A stretch of DNA of 54,899 bases from Bacteroidales bacterium (GCA_027858745.1 JAQICB010000144.1:1-54899), one strand, 5' to 3'; shown: positions 35,780 to 45,366, numbered from the stretch's first letter. The notes: a model not told the origin generated them from the sequence alone. A program made the numbers and translations.

Positions 35780-36247
35780 ATGGCAAAAATTCGTAAAGAC
35801 GGGAAAAAGACCCCACCACCTATTTCAACAGCATCGTTACCGGATATTGTTTTCATGCTTTTATTCTTTTTTATGGTTTCTACTACCATGCGTGAAAGTT
35901 CTCTTATGGTAAAAAAACCTATGTTACCGCAGGCTACTGAAATTACAAAATTGGAGAAAAAATCTTTGGTAAGTAATATTTATGTAGCTCCTCCAACAAA
36001 AGAATATGAGTCTATTTATGGAACTCAACCGGTAATTCAATTAAATGATGCTATTGAGGAGGTTTCTTCTATTCCTCAGTTTATTCAAAAAGAGCGTGAA
36101 GCTCGTAATCCAAACGAACGTCCTTTGATGTCTGTCTCGCTTAAAGCTGACTCTGACACGAAAATGGGGATTATTTCTGATGTGAAAATGGAATTACGAA
36201 GAATTAATTCGTTAAAATTAAATTATGCTGCTCGTGAAAAACAGTAA
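35780..36247 (+). CDS. exbD: ExbD/TolR family protein, copy 2
   Basis: 155 residues. KTPPPISTASLPDIVFMLLFFFMVSTTMRESS has the conserved Asp of the proton path just before the membrane helix. The periplasmic part is compact and ends in ISDVKMELRRINSLKLNYAAR, resembling the TolR-type C-terminus. The pair of exbD genes in one operon may form a hetero-oligomer in the ExbB pentamer or serve different TonBs. Followed by a strong terminator. Confidence 0.88.
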   Translation: MAKIRKDGKKTPPPISTASLPDIVFMLLFFFMVSTTMRESSLMVKKPMLPQATEITKLEKKSLVSNIYVAPPTKEYESIYGTQPVIQLNDAIEEVSSIPQFIQKEREARNPNERPLMSVSLKADSDTKMGIISDVKMELRRINSLKLNYAAREKQ

Positions 36248-36268
36248 ATAACAATTGTAATATATATA

Positions 36269-36304
36269 AAAGCCGATAAATTTAATTTATCGGCTTTTTT
36301 TTTA
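36269..36304 (+). terminator. Intrinsic terminator of the exb operon
   Basis: An AAAGCCGATAAA/TTTATCGGCTTT stem (12 bp) with a six-base loop is followed by a T-run of about nine. It ends the exbB-exbD operon, and its A-rich left side could also act on the opposite strand. Confidence 0.92.
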
Positions 36305-36417
36305 CTCCTAAATTCGAGTAGATGTAATATATTAACTTGATGTTACATTTTCGTTACATTTTAACTGCTGCCGGTTTGTAATTTGCAGGGTGTATTTTTA
36401 TTGTTGTAACTCACATA

Positions 36418-37797
36418 TTATGTCCCCCGTTCAATCACAGAAATGCGTTTCCATGCTCCGCCTTTGAATCGGAAATAAAACATAAAGGAAAAACATAAAA
36501 AGAACACGACTATAATACCCCATGCATTAACCGGTCCTATATCAAATACAAATAATGAAAGATATAATGCAGGTACAAAAAGCCAGTGCAAAATCATTGA
36601 AGCCCACATGGTCCATATAGTATCTCCGGCACCGCGAAGTGCTCCCACAAATGCAACTAATATTGATTCTGCTAAGACATAAATTGCGGCGAGTTGCAGC
36701 ATAGTCATTGCTATCGGTCGTGATTGCACAAATACAGGGTCTTCTCCAATCGGACGGAACACGTCGACAAGAATACCGGGAATGGCAACAAACATAATAG
36801 CGACGACTAAGGAAAAAAAGAATCCTAATTTTACACCGGAATATGCGGAGCGTTCGGCTACATAATACTTATTTGCCCCAATATATCTGCCGACTAAACT
36901 GGTTACGCCTACTTCTATGCCGGTAAGGGGAACAAAGGTTACCATATCCCAGTTAAACATTATAGAAGCTGCGGTTGCGGTTACTTCATTGTATGAATGA
37001 AAAATGGAAACAAGAATAGAAAATGCAACAAGATTTCCAAAAAATTCTACTCCGGCGGGAGAACCGTATCGAAAGAGTGTTTTGGTAATCTGTGCATGAA
37101 AGCGAAATGCTTTGTGTACCATAAACTGCTTTGCATTGTCGTTTCTGAAAAAATAGTAGAGTAACACGACTAAGCCACAGAGTGCAGAAAATAGTGTGCC
37201 ATATGCTGCTCCTTCTATGCCGAGAGCTGGGAAACCTAATTTTCCGAATATAAGTATATAGTTTACCACCACGTTTACGCTGAGTGTAACCAATGCGGAA
37301 ATCATGACAATTTGTGTACGTCCTACTCCTGAAAAATAACAACTTATGGTATGGCGGAATAATGAAATAATTGACCCAAATGCCAAAATCTTCAAATATT
37401 GTTTTTGTAAAAGTAATTGTGATTCTGATACTACAGTTGATGAAAAGAACCAAAACACCAGCGGAATACATGCAAGAATAATTGGGTATGCAAGTGTGGA
37501 AATCCCGAGTGCCTGAACCGTGACACGCGGACAATTTTCATAATTTTTTGACCCGAAATATTGTGCTATAAGCGCGGTTGAAAAACCAATAAGCCCGAAA
37601 AAGAAAGTAATGAGCATAAAAGATGTTATTCCCCCGGCTGTTGCAGCATTCATATTGTCGGCACCTAAACGGGAAAGGAACACTCTGTCGGTAAACACCA
37701 TGAGAGTTTCACTCGATTGAGAAATTACAATCGGTAAGGCAAGCGTAAATAATTCACGTACGCCTCCCATTTTTGTTCGTTTCAGTATTGCCTTCAT
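36418..37797 (-). CDS. MATE family efflux transporter
   Basis: 459 residues with about twelve membrane helices. N-terminal VRELFTLALPIVISQSSETLMVFTDRVFLSRLGADNMNAATAGG is the MATE/NorM start. The halves repeat the helix pattern, with a second LFRYGSPAGVEFFGNLVAFSI near 220-240. Probable Na+- or H+-coupled exporter of organic compounds, substrate unknown. It converges on the exb operon and is preceded upstream by a dispersed repeat copy. Confidence 0.85.
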   Translation of the reverse strand: MKAILKRTKMGGVRELFTLALPIVISQSSETLMVFTDRVFLSRLGADNMNAATAGGITSFMLITFFFGLIGFSTALIAQYFGSKNYENCPRVTVQALGISTLAYPIILACIPLVFWFFSSTVVSESQLLLQKQYLKILAFGSIISLFRHTISCYFSGVGRTQIVMISALVTLSVNVVVNYILIFGKLGFPALGIEGAAYGTLFSALCGLVVLLYYFFRNDNAKQFMVHKAFRFHAQITKTLFRYGSPAGVEFFGNLVAFSILVSIFHSYNEVTATAASIMFNWDMVTFVPLTGIEVGVTSLVGRYIGANKYYVAERSAYSGVKLGFFFSLVVAIMFVAIPGILVDVFRPIGEDPVFVQSRPIAMTMLQLAAIYVLAESILVAFVGALRGAGDTIWTMWASMILHWLFVPALYLSLFVFDIGPVNAWGIIVVFFLCFSFMFYFRFKGGAWKRISVIERGT

Positions 37798-37864
37798 CTT
37801 CTATATTTAAAAGGCAAATATATTTGAATATGCAATATAATAGATGTTTTTTTGTATCAATCTG

Positions 37865-37890
37865 AACTCGAAAAATTACGTCGAACTCAG
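37865..37890 (+). repeat. Dispersed 26-bp repeat, copy B
   Basis: Identical over 26 bases to 1370-1395, in the 175-base gap between the MATE gene start and the MerR gene end. With flanking TCTG the ends read CTGAACTCG and CGAACTCAG, an imperfect inverted repeat around AAAAATTACGT. Confidence 0.7.
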
Positions 37891-37972
37891 CTTATTAAAT
37901 AATAGTTAATATCTGAGATGTTCTTGGTGAAAAAATGAAAAAAATCTTTGAATTTTTTGCCTTATGCCTTAC

Positions 37973-38308
37973 CTATAAATGTTCCTGAATATTCTGAAGT
38001 TTACTTTTGATGCGGGTCAGTTTTTCAATTATTTCGACCGATTTAAGGGTGCCTTCTTTATTGTCTGCAAGTTTTTTTTGTGCACCTTTTAGGGTAAGTC
38101 CTTGCTCTTTCACCAGATGATGAATTATTTGGAAGTTTTTTATATCGTCGGGTGTAAATAAGCGGTTGCCCTTTGCATTTTTTTTTGGTTTAATGATTGC
38201 AAATTCTTTTTCCCAAAAACGGATTAAAGAGGTGTTAACTTCAAACATGTCGGCAACTTCACCAATAGTGAAAAATAATTTTGATGGTGGTAATTCTATA
38301 TGCTTCAT
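37973..38308 (-). CDS. MerR family transcriptional regulator
   Basis: 111 residues. N-terminal winged-helix FTIGEVADMFEVNTSLIRFWEKEFAIIKPKKNAKGNRLFTPDDI is the MerR DNA-binding domain, with a following coiled-coil region (LVKEQGLTLKGAQKKL, then a C-terminal helix). There is no effector domain, so it resembles the short MerR proteins of Bacteroidota with unknown signals. It lies 38 bases downstream of mutS2 and could be transcribed with it. Confidence 0.85.
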   Translation of the reverse strand: MKHIELPPSKLFFTIGEVADMFEVNTSLIRFWEKEFAIIKPKKNAKGNRLFTPDDIKNFQIIHHLVKEQGLTLKGAQKKLADNKEGTLKSVEIIEKLTRIKSKLQNIQEHL

Positions 38309-38346
38309 ATTTTTATTTATTTTTTGTATGGTAAAAATACACTATT

Positions 38347-40746
38347 TTAGTCTAAATACACAATAGTAATTCCATCGCCCCCCATATCTAAGGGAGCATC
38401 TTCAAAACGGCTAATAAAATTGAGCCCTGAGAGATAATTGCGAATAAGCTCGCGAAGAATACCATACCCTTTTCCGTGCAATATTTCGAGTCGTCCGATT
38501 CTCATTGTATATCCGGTTTCAATGAATTTTTCAACCGCATGCAAAGCATCGTCGCCACGAATGCCGCGAATGTCAATTTTTGGTGAAAAATCGCGATGAC
38601 GTTTTTGAATGTCAGCTGAAATGTTCAGACTGGTTTTTTTTCTGGTCTGAGGTTTTTCTTTCGAGAGTGCTAATTTTGAAAGGGGCAGGTGCGAAATCAT
38701 CCCACCAAAAGAAACTGATGCGTTTTTGCTGCTCATTTCGAGAATTTCGCCAATCATTGTTTGTCCTTGTATGGTAACAAAGTCTCCCGTTTTTAGTGAG
38801 GCTGCTTGTGCTTGTTTTGCTGCCGGCTTGTGTGCTTGCACTTTGCGTGCTTTTCCCAAAACGGTATTGAGCGTTTCTTTTTGCTGTTCGTGAAGTTGTG
38901 TGCGGAGTTCTTTAGTTGGTGCTTTATCCGCATTGTGTTCCTTAATACTACGTATTGTTCGTTCAATATCTTTATTGCTATGTGCAATAATTTCTTCGAG
39001 TTCTTTTTGTGCTTTTTTTACAATATCGTTTTTTGATTCAGACAGTTTTGCGAGTTTTTGTGTATAATCTTCTTGTTTTTTGTGCAGTTCTATTCGTTGC
39101 TGTTTGAGTTTTTCTTTTTGGCGGAATAGATATTGTTTTTCTTCTTCTATTTTTTTGAGATTTTTTTCAAAATCAACATGTTTGGTGCCTATTTTCTGTT
39201 TTGCTTCATCTATTATTATTTGGGGAATACCAATTGTTTCTGCTATTTCAAATGCAAATGAACTCCCAGGACTACCCATACGCAATTTGTATAAGGGTTT
39301 CATGTTTTCGGAGTCAAATAGCATTGCACCGTTTATAACAGTCGGATGATTTTTTGAAACTAATTTGAGATTTGTATAATGTGTTGTTATTACGCCATAT
39401 AACTGTTGTGAAACGAATGTTTCTAAAACGCTTTCCGCAATAGCACCTCCCAATGCAGGTTCGGTTCCAGTTCCAAATTCATCAATACAGCATAATGTTG
39501 TGTCATTTGCGTGGTCAATAAAAAATTTCATATTATGCAAATGGGAACTGTAGGTGCTTAAGTCGTTTTCTATAGATTGTTCATCTCCAATATCAACAAA
39601 AATTTGAGAAAATATGCCTATTTTACTATGTGATTCGCAGGGTATAGGTAAGCCGCATTGGAGCATGTATTGGAGTAAAATAACTGTTTTCATGCACACG
39701 GATTTCCCTCCGGCATTTGGTCCTGATATCATGATGATATGCTGTGAGTCGTCAAGGAGTATTCGGAGTGGAATGACTGGTTTGCCACTTTGTGCGTGCG
39801 ATACAATCAATCCCGGATGTCGTGCACCGTAGAGGTCGATTATTGGTTCTTTGTGAAGTTGTGGCATTATACACGAAAGTTGTTCGCCCAATTTTGCTTT
39901 GGCTGTTACTGCGTCAATAAAGCCTAGTAATTTGTATGCATGTTGAATATCGTGAATATACGGGCGGATTTCTGTGGCAACATCTTGTAAAATATGAATA
40001 ATCTCTCTTTTTTCTTCGAATTGCACATTGGCAATATTATTTTGTATTGAAAGAGCTTCTGTAGGTTCTACAAAAGAGGTCTTTCCTGTTGTTGACTCGT
40101 CGTGAATAATTCCACTTAGTTTTCGTTTGTATGTGCTGATAACCGGAATTACTAAACGGTTGTTTCGTATAGAAATCTCTGTTCCCGATTCACACCATCC
40201 TTCGGAGAGAGTTTTGCGAAGAATGTGTTGCATTGTTTTGTTCAGATTTTTTTTGAGCGAAAGTAATGACGAGCGAATGTCTCGCAGTTTCGAACTTGCG
40301 GAATCTTTTATGCCACCCTGCGGAGAAAGTATTGCTGTGCATGTGGGTATTATAGTTTCCGGGATATAAATATCCTGAGCGTGGCGATATATATATGGAA
40401 ATGTTTCTCGGTGTTTTCCAAAAAATGAGAGTATCTGTTTTATTTCTTGTAATGAAGATGCAAGTGTTGATAATTCTTCGGGCTGAATGAATGTTCCCTC
40501 AGTTTTGAGGTGTTCCAATAGAGTTGAAATATGAGAAAATGATGGAGTCGGGAACGAGTCATGTTCGCTTAGTATTTCCATCATTTCATGACATTCATGT
40601 AAAGATTCGGAAATGGTAGTATAATCACATGAAAAACCCATATCTGAAATATGGGTTTTGCCAAGTTCACTTACGCAAGAGCGTTCTAATAAATTTCGTA
40701 TTGTGTCAAATCCGATTTTGGATTCGATATTTTTAGGATAATTCAC
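38347..40746 (-). CDS. mutS2: Endonuclease MutS2
   Basis: 799 residues. MutS core and clamp, then the ATPase: ISGPNAGGKSVCMKT (Walker A) near 337 and CCIDEFGTGTEPALGGAIAE (Walker B). A long coiled coil follows (FEKNLKKIEEEKQYLFRQKEKLKQQ), then a KOW-like stretch (LKTGDFVTIQGQTMIGEILEM) and the Smr nuclease domain with DIRGIRGDDAL and HGKGYGILRELIR. The Smr motif is DIRG rather than LDLH, as in other MutS2. It probably suppresses recombination or rescues collided ribosomes. Separated by six bases from the OmpA-like gene. Confidence 0.93.
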   Translation of the reverse strand: MNYPKNIESKIGFDTIRNLLERSCVSELGKTHISDMGFSCDYTTISESLHECHEMMEILSEHDSFPTPSFSHISTLLEHLKTEGTFIQPEELSTLASSLQEIKQILSFFGKHRETFPYIYRHAQDIYIPETIIPTCTAILSPQGGIKDSASSKLRDIRSSLLSLKKNLNKTMQHILRKTLSEGWCESGTEISIRNNRLVIPVISTYKRKLSGIIHDESTTGKTSFVEPTEALSIQNNIANVQFEEKREIIHILQDVATEIRPYIHDIQHAYKLLGFIDAVTAKAKLGEQLSCIMPQLHKEPIIDLYGARHPGLIVSHAQSGKPVIPLRILLDDSQHIIMISGPNAGGKSVCMKTVILLQYMLQCGLPIPCESHSKIGIFSQIFVDIGDEQSIENDLSTYSSHLHNMKFFIDHANDTTLCCIDEFGTGTEPALGGAIAESVLETFVSQQLYGVITTHYTNLKLVSKNHPTVINGAMLFDSENMKPLYKLRMGSPGSSFAFEIAETIGIPQIIIDEAKQKIGTKHVDFEKNLKKIEEEKQYLFRQKEKLKQQRIELHKKQEDYTQKLAKLSESKNDIVKKAQKELEEIIAHSNKDIERTIRSIKEHNADKAPTKELRTQLHEQQKETLNTVLGKARKVQAHKPAAKQAQAASLKTGDFVTIQGQTMIGEILEMSSKNASVSFGGMISHLPLSKLALSKEKPQTRKKTSLNISADIQKRHRDFSPKIDIRGIRGDDALHAVEKFIETGYTMRIGRLEILHGKGYGILRELIRNYLSGLNFISRFEDAPLDMGGDGITIVYLD

Positions 40747-40752
40747 AAAAAA

Positions 40753-41436
40753 TTATTCGTGTAAAATTTTTACTTCTGTTCGTCTGTTTTGTTGCCGTCC
40801 CTCCGCAGTGCTGTTTGATGCGATAGGTTGAGTTTGTCCGTATCCTACGGCAATTACGCGTATTGCTTGTACTCCTTTTGAAACCAAATAGCGTTTCACA
40901 CTTTCTGCACGAGCTTCCGATAATTTTTGGTTAGAGACTTCTGAACCAACATTGTCGGTATGTCCCGCAAGTTGAATAACCATAGTTCTTTTTCGTTTCA
41001 TCAGTTCGGCTAAATCATTTAAAGATGCATATGATTCTTTACGTATTGTAGCTTTTCCTGTGTCGAAATACAAATTGTTGAGCGTATAGGTTTTAGGCAA
41101 TTCATAGGTAATTGTGTAGGTGCCGGTTGTTGGTCCGGGATTGCTTGGTACCGTGAAAATGTTGTTGGTATTATCCATTTCAAATCCCATTACCAATACC
41201 GTATAGCTGTCGCCTTCGGGAAGCAAAATTTGGAATGTTCCGTCCGGTTTCGAAACGCCGGTATATTCTTTTCCGCTCGCTTTACTTTTAAATGCAACTT
41301 TGTCACCAATCGATGGCATGCCTTTAAAGTTTTTAACGTGTACGGTAATCAACGCCATGTCGTCAGTCGGTTGCAGATTTTGACTGAATGCAAAGATGCT
41401 GCTAAAAAGAATAACAAAAGTTAGTATGTGTTTCAT
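40753..41436 (-). CDS. OmpA-like outer-membrane or periplasmic protein
   Basis: 227 residues. Signal peptide MKHILTFVILFSSIFAFSQ; then a beta-sandwich carboxypeptidase-regulatory-like domain (TVHVKNFKGMP, GVSKPDGTFQILLPEGDSYTVLV); then the OmpA/MotB peptidoglycan-binding domain from about 115, with LYFDTGKATIRKES, GHTDNVGSEVSNQKLSEARAESVKRYL and a final NRRTEVKI. No beta-barrel domain. It probably anchors an envelope complex to peptidoglycan. It precedes mutS2 in the same transcript direction. Confidence 0.85.
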   Translation of the reverse strand: MKHILTFVILFSSIFAFSQNLQPTDDMALITVHVKNFKGMPSIGDKVAFKSKASGKEYTGVSKPDGTFQILLPEGDSYTVLVMGFEMDNTNNIFTVPSNPGPTTGTYTITYELPKTYTLNNLYFDTGKATIRKESYASLNDLAELMKRKRTMVIQLAGHTDNVGSEVSNQKLSEARAESVKRYLVSKGVQAIRVIAVGYGQTQPIASNSTAEGRQQNRRTEVKILHE

Positions 41437-41506
41437 CGGATTATTTTTTTACAAGTTTATATAATATTGCAATATACAAAAAAAATTAGATAGAACTGCG
41501 GATATA

Positions 41507-42766
41507 TTATGTTTTGTGCGGTTTCTTTTTAGCCGCAGGAAAAAGAACATTATTTAAAATAAGTCTATAACCGGGAGAATTTTTATGATTATCTAAATTT
41601 GTTTTTGGGTCGCCAACATAGTGACGGTAGTCTTCGGGGTCATGTCCGCCGTAAAAAGCCCATGTGCCTTTCCCGAATGTGCCGTGAATATACCGAACCT
41701 CATTATGAGCTTTGTTTTCCCCCATAATTGTTACGGTTGGTTTTATTAAATCTTTATTGTATGCTGTTGATTGTCCCATAAAACCACGCACTACAGATGT
41801 GTGATTTTGACACAGCATTGTTGGAATGGGATCCCATTTAGCCGAAAATTCAAAAAGCGTAAAAAAATCTTCTTCATCTTTCACCTTTCTGAATTGGGTA
41901 ACGTCGATATTAGAAAATTCATATTCGTTTGGATTCATGATAAGTGTAAAGTCGGTAAATGCCAATGTTTGAGAGTAATCTAATTCTTGTTGAGCATTAG
42001 GTGAAGGCGGGTCGCCGTCGAACATTACGTGGCAAATGTCAGTGTTTTGAGCAGCAAGTGCAATGTCGAACGAGTCGGTTCCCGAACACATTGCAAATAA
42101 AAAACCACCGTTTCGAATGTATTCTTGAATTGTTTTTGCAACATGTAGTTTGAGTTGCGATACTTTTTGGAAGCCGAATCGGTGTGCTTTCGCTTCTTCT
42201 TCTTTTACCTGATTGATGTACCAAGGAGCGTTTCGGTAGCTTGCGTAGAATTTTCCGTATTGCCCGGTAAAATCTTCATGATGTAAGTGCAGCCAATCAT
42301 ATTTTGAGAGTTCACCGGCAATTACTTCTGCGTCGTAAATGTTATCGTAGGGGATTTCTGCATAGGTAAGTGCAAGTGTTACTGCATCGTCCCAGGGGAG
42401 ATTGTCTTTTGGAGCATATACCGCAATTTTGGGTACTTTCACCAATTTTACAACATCCATATTTACATCATTTCCGGAAATTTCGGTAAGAATAGCTTGT
42501 ACCTTAACTTCAGGAAGTATTTCGTAACTCACACCTCTGATGTCACATTCTTGCTTAATGCGTTCGTTATAATCGAATAAAAAACTCCCGCCTCTGTAGT
42601 TCAACAACCAATTTGCATCAGTGTCGTTTTGTAATACCCAAAATGTGATACCGTATGCTTTCAGGTGATTGTTTTGTTCCGAATCCATGGGAACGAGAAT
42701 TCCCAGCGCGAATCCTGTTTGGCTGATAATGAATAAGCTAATGAGTAAATAGAGTTTGTGTATCAT
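41507..42766 (-). CDS. Periplasmic protein with amidotransferase-like fold
   Basis: 419 residues. N-terminal signal KLYLLISLFIISQTGFA, cleaved near 20. A nucleophile-elbow-like GGFLFAMCSGTDS (Cys227) and the late GKGTWAFYGGHDPEDYRHY resemble class I glutamine amidotransferase or ThuA-like folds. Similar Bacteroidota proteins are commonly labelled asparagine synthetase B, which I think is misleading: no N-terminal Cys2 nucleophile and no synthetase ATP motif. The enzymatic role is unknown. It starts 12 bases after dnaB ends and is likely co-transcribed with it. Confidence 0.55.
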   Translation of the reverse strand: MIHKLYLLISLFIISQTGFALGILVPMDSEQNNHLKAYGITFWVLQNDTDANWLLNYRGGSFLFDYNERIKQECDIRGVSYEILPEVKVQAILTEISGNDVNMDVVKLVKVPKIAVYAPKDNLPWDDAVTLALTYAEIPYDNIYDAEVIAGELSKYDWLHLHHEDFTGQYGKFYASYRNAPWYINQVKEEEAKAHRFGFQKVSQLKLHVAKTIQEYIRNGGFLFAMCSGTDSFDIALAAQNTDICHVMFDGDPPSPNAQQELDYSQTLAFTDFTLIMNPNEYEFSNIDVTQFRKVKDEEDFFTLFEFSAKWDPIPTMLCQNHTSVVRGFMGQSTAYNKDLIKPTVTIMGENKAHNEVRYIHGTFGKGTWAFYGGHDPEDYRHYVGDPKTNLDNHKNSPGYRLILNNVLFPAAKKKPHKT

Positions 42767-42778
42767 GTTCGTTTCTTT

Positions 42779-44311
42779 TTAAAAATCCGGTTTATCTGGT
42801 TTAAACGAAGAATTTGGATCCATATTTTCGAAGACATTATCATTTGCATTCATTTTCGATTTAAAAACCTGAGTTTTATATTCAAAGTCAGAATTTTCAT
42901 CGGGTAAATCTTCAAGTTGGTTGAAGAAGTTTCGATCGGTGAATTTTGTTTGCTCCGGAATAAATTCAAGATTAACTGTAGACGTGGCACCATGCCGGTT
43001 TTTTGCAATAATTACTTCAGCCAAACCTACAGTAGAGTTGCCCTCTTCGTCAACGGTAATGCCGTAATATTCAGGTCGATGGATAAATAACACTAAATCG
43101 GCATCCTGTTCAATTGCTCCCGATTCACGTAAATCCGATAGTTGTGGTCGTTTGTTTCCGGTTCGTGTTTCAACGGAGCGGTTAAGCTGAGAAAGTGCGA
43201 TGACAGGAATTTCTAACTCCATAGCAACGGCTTTTATTTGGCGTGAAATTAAACTAACCTCTTGCTCTCTACTCGAAGCCGATTGTGTTGTCATAAGTTG
43301 CAGGTAATCGATAAATACACAACGAACACCATATTTATCAACTAATCTGCGACATTTTGCCCGAAATTCGAAAACCGAAAGAGCCGGAGTATCGTCAAGG
43401 TAAATAGGAGCATTCGATAGTTTTTGAGTTTTTTCGTAAATATTTGTCCAATCAGATTCTGATAATTTACCGTTTTTTAATTTATCGTGTGTGATGGCTG
43501 TTTCACTTACAATAAGACGGTTAACTAGCTGCACACTATTCATCTCCAAAGAAAACATGGCAACCGGTAAATTGTAGTCTACCGCCATGTTTCGGAGCAT
43601 TGATAATACAAGTGCTGTTTTACCCATAGCCGGACGAGCCGCAAGAACAATCATATTGTTGCTTTGCCATCCTGAGGTAATTTTGTCTAAATCTGTAAAT
43701 CCGGTAGGTTCTCCACTGTAACTGTTTTCATTTTCCTGAGCTTTATGAATTAAATCAAAAGCTTTGTCCATGAGTTGACTAATAGGTGCGGCAGCCTTTT
43801 TCACGTTACCTTCACCAACTTTAAAAACCTCACTTTCTGAAAAGTCAATTAATTCCGATACATCGAGGGTCGCATCAAAAGCTTTTTCTTGAATTTCGGA
43901 CGCAACGCGAATAAGCTCACGTTGTATGAATTTCTCAGCTATAAGTTTCGCATGATGATCAATATGAGCGGCAGATGATATTTTTTGTGTGAGTTGGGCA
44001 ATAAAAAATGCTCCGCCTACTTCTTCTAATGTATCATTCTTTTTGAGTTGCTCAACAACTGTTTGAATATTTACCGGCGCTTGATCTTTTCCTAATTTGA
44101 AAATCGCTTCGTAAATAAGTTGATGTTTACGAACATAAAATGACTGTGGCAATATGGTGTCGATAATGCTCACAACCACATCATCTTCCAACATTAACTG
44201 ACCAAGAACCGTTTCTTCTAAATCAACTGAATGTGGGGGCATTTTACCGAAATCAGTTTCGGAATTTACTTGTTTTTTTGGTTTTGTTCTATTTGTTTCT
44301 TGTTTTGCCAT
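42779..44311 (-). CDS. dnaB: Replicative DNA helicase DnaB
   Basis: 510 residues. N-terminal DnaB domain (PPHSVDLEETVLGQLMLEDD), linker helix, then the RecA-like motor: AARPAMGKTALVLSM (Walker A), VFIDYLQLM (Walker B), and SLISRQIKAVAMELEIPVIALSQLNR, typical of the family. LRESGAIEQDADLVLFIHRPEYYG closes the core. No intein is inserted. An Asp/Asn-rich tail (about 50 residues) follows. It has its own promoter; a 45-base leader is predicted. Confidence 0.96.
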   Translation of the reverse strand: MAKQETNRTKPKKQVNSETDFGKMPPHSVDLEETVLGQLMLEDDVVVSIIDTILPQSFYVRKHQLIYEAIFKLGKDQAPVNIQTVVEQLKKNDTLEEVGGAFFIAQLTQKISSAAHIDHHAKLIAEKFIQRELIRVASEIQEKAFDATLDVSELIDFSESEVFKVGEGNVKKAAAPISQLMDKAFDLIHKAQENENSYSGEPTGFTDLDKITSGWQSNNMIVLAARPAMGKTALVLSMLRNMAVDYNLPVAMFSLEMNSVQLVNRLIVSETAITHDKLKNGKLSESDWTNIYEKTQKLSNAPIYLDDTPALSVFEFRAKCRRLVDKYGVRCVFIDYLQLMTTQSASSREQEVSLISRQIKAVAMELEIPVIALSQLNRSVETRTGNKRPQLSDLRESGAIEQDADLVLFIHRPEYYGITVDEEGNSTVGLAEVIIAKNRHGATSTVNLEFIPEQTKFTDRNFFNQLEDLPDENSDFEYKTQVFKSKMNANDNVFENMDPNSSFKPDKPDF

Positions 44312-44362
44312 GTATCAATTTTTGAGCGAAGATATCTATGAGATTATTCTCTTTTTGTCTTA

Positions 44363-44392
44363 CAAAAATACACAAGAAATTGAGAGCATCAA
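44363..44392 (-). promoter_or_regulatory. Promoter of dnaB (-33 TTG and -7 TATTTTTG)
   Basis: On the minus strand TATTTTTG (44370-44363) matches TAnnTTTG, and TTG (44392-44390) lies 19 bases upstream. The predicted start near 44356 fits a 45-base leader. The remainder to 44545 shows nothing else I can support. Confidence 0.65.
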
Positions 44393-44545
44393 TAAATAAA
44401 TGTTAACAGTTTATTGTTGGGAATATGTTTATAAAAAAAAGTTTTCACCATTTCCTTCTTTAGTTCTTGCAATAGAATTGCTTACTGTATGATTTATACA
44501 ATATAGAAGGACGTAAAATAAAAACTGTAAGATCTTTTTTGTGTG

Positions 44546-45313
44546 TTACCACTCTTTTATAACAGGTCTTTTTTTCATATCGTAAACCATGTTAGAAAAG
44601 TTTATTGTAAACCATTCTTTAAACATTTTGTATGAACGTTTTTTTGGCCAATTTTTTTTGGTAGTGTGCCAATCTTCTAACTCAATTGTAAAGAATGTAT
44701 CAAATTGTTTTTGTAACCATTTTTCACAATCATCAACATCTTCATCAATAAGATACATGTTTGACTTATTTCTTTCTTCTGAATCAGAATAATAAGGAGA
44801 AAAGGTTCGAGCCCATTCCCAGAATGGTTTTCGGGGGGTCAATACAATGGCATTTCTGTTAATGAAACCTTCATTAAATTGTAAATCATCAAGGTCTTCA
44901 TCAAAGTCTTCGTTTTCCACAAAATCCCTTACAAAATCTTCTATATCTGTGGTAATTACCGCAAGTTCAAATCCCCCGTCTTTTTTTTCTAATGTGAAGT
45001 CATTTATTAATCGGGTAAATTCTGCAAATTCTTTATGTTTTAAATCAACTATTTTTTTTAGAAGTGTTTTTTCATTTTTAGTGTACTCACTTAGTCCAAA
45101 TAAATCCATTCTTCCTTCTTCCGGCAACAAATGATCCAAACATGCTATATTCCATGCACTTAAGATGAGATTGATTCTTTCTGATTCATCTTTCTTTTTC
45201 GGGAATTCGTTACCAAATGCTCCCTTCAAATGAGCAATCATATCCGCATATTTCTTGTCGTCATTTTCAATGATGGGTTTTCCTGAGAATAAATCGATTT
45301 TGTTATTTTTCAT
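44546..45313 (-). CDS. Acidic hypothetical protein
   Basis: 255 residues, no signal peptide or membrane segment, so probably cytoplasmic. Strongly acidic region FVRDFVENEDFDEDLDDLQFNEGFINRN near residue 125-150, with lysine-rich ends (PKKKDESER; KKRSYKMFKEWF). Trp-rich stretches (FWEWARTFSPYYSD, LEDWHTTKKNWPKKR) recur. I recognise no family. It begins 90 bases downstream of the CAP/T9SS gene stop codon and has no clear promoter of its own. Confidence 0.6.
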   Translation of the reverse strand: MKNNKIDLFSGKPIIENDDKKYADMIAHLKGAFGNEFPKKKDESERINLILSAWNIACLDHLLPEEGRMDLFGLSEYTKNEKTLLKKIVDLKHKEFAEFTRLINDFTLEKKDGGFELAVITTDIEDFVRDFVENEDFDEDLDDLQFNEGFINRNAIVLTPRKPFWEWARTFSPYYSDSEERNKSNMYLIDEDVDDCEKWLQKQFDTFFTIELEDWHTTKKNWPKKRSYKMFKEWFTINFSNMVYDMKKRPVIKEW

Positions 45314-45366
45314 GTCAGTACATTAAAATGATTTTTTCAAAAATGGAAATTTTTTTACAAAATAAC

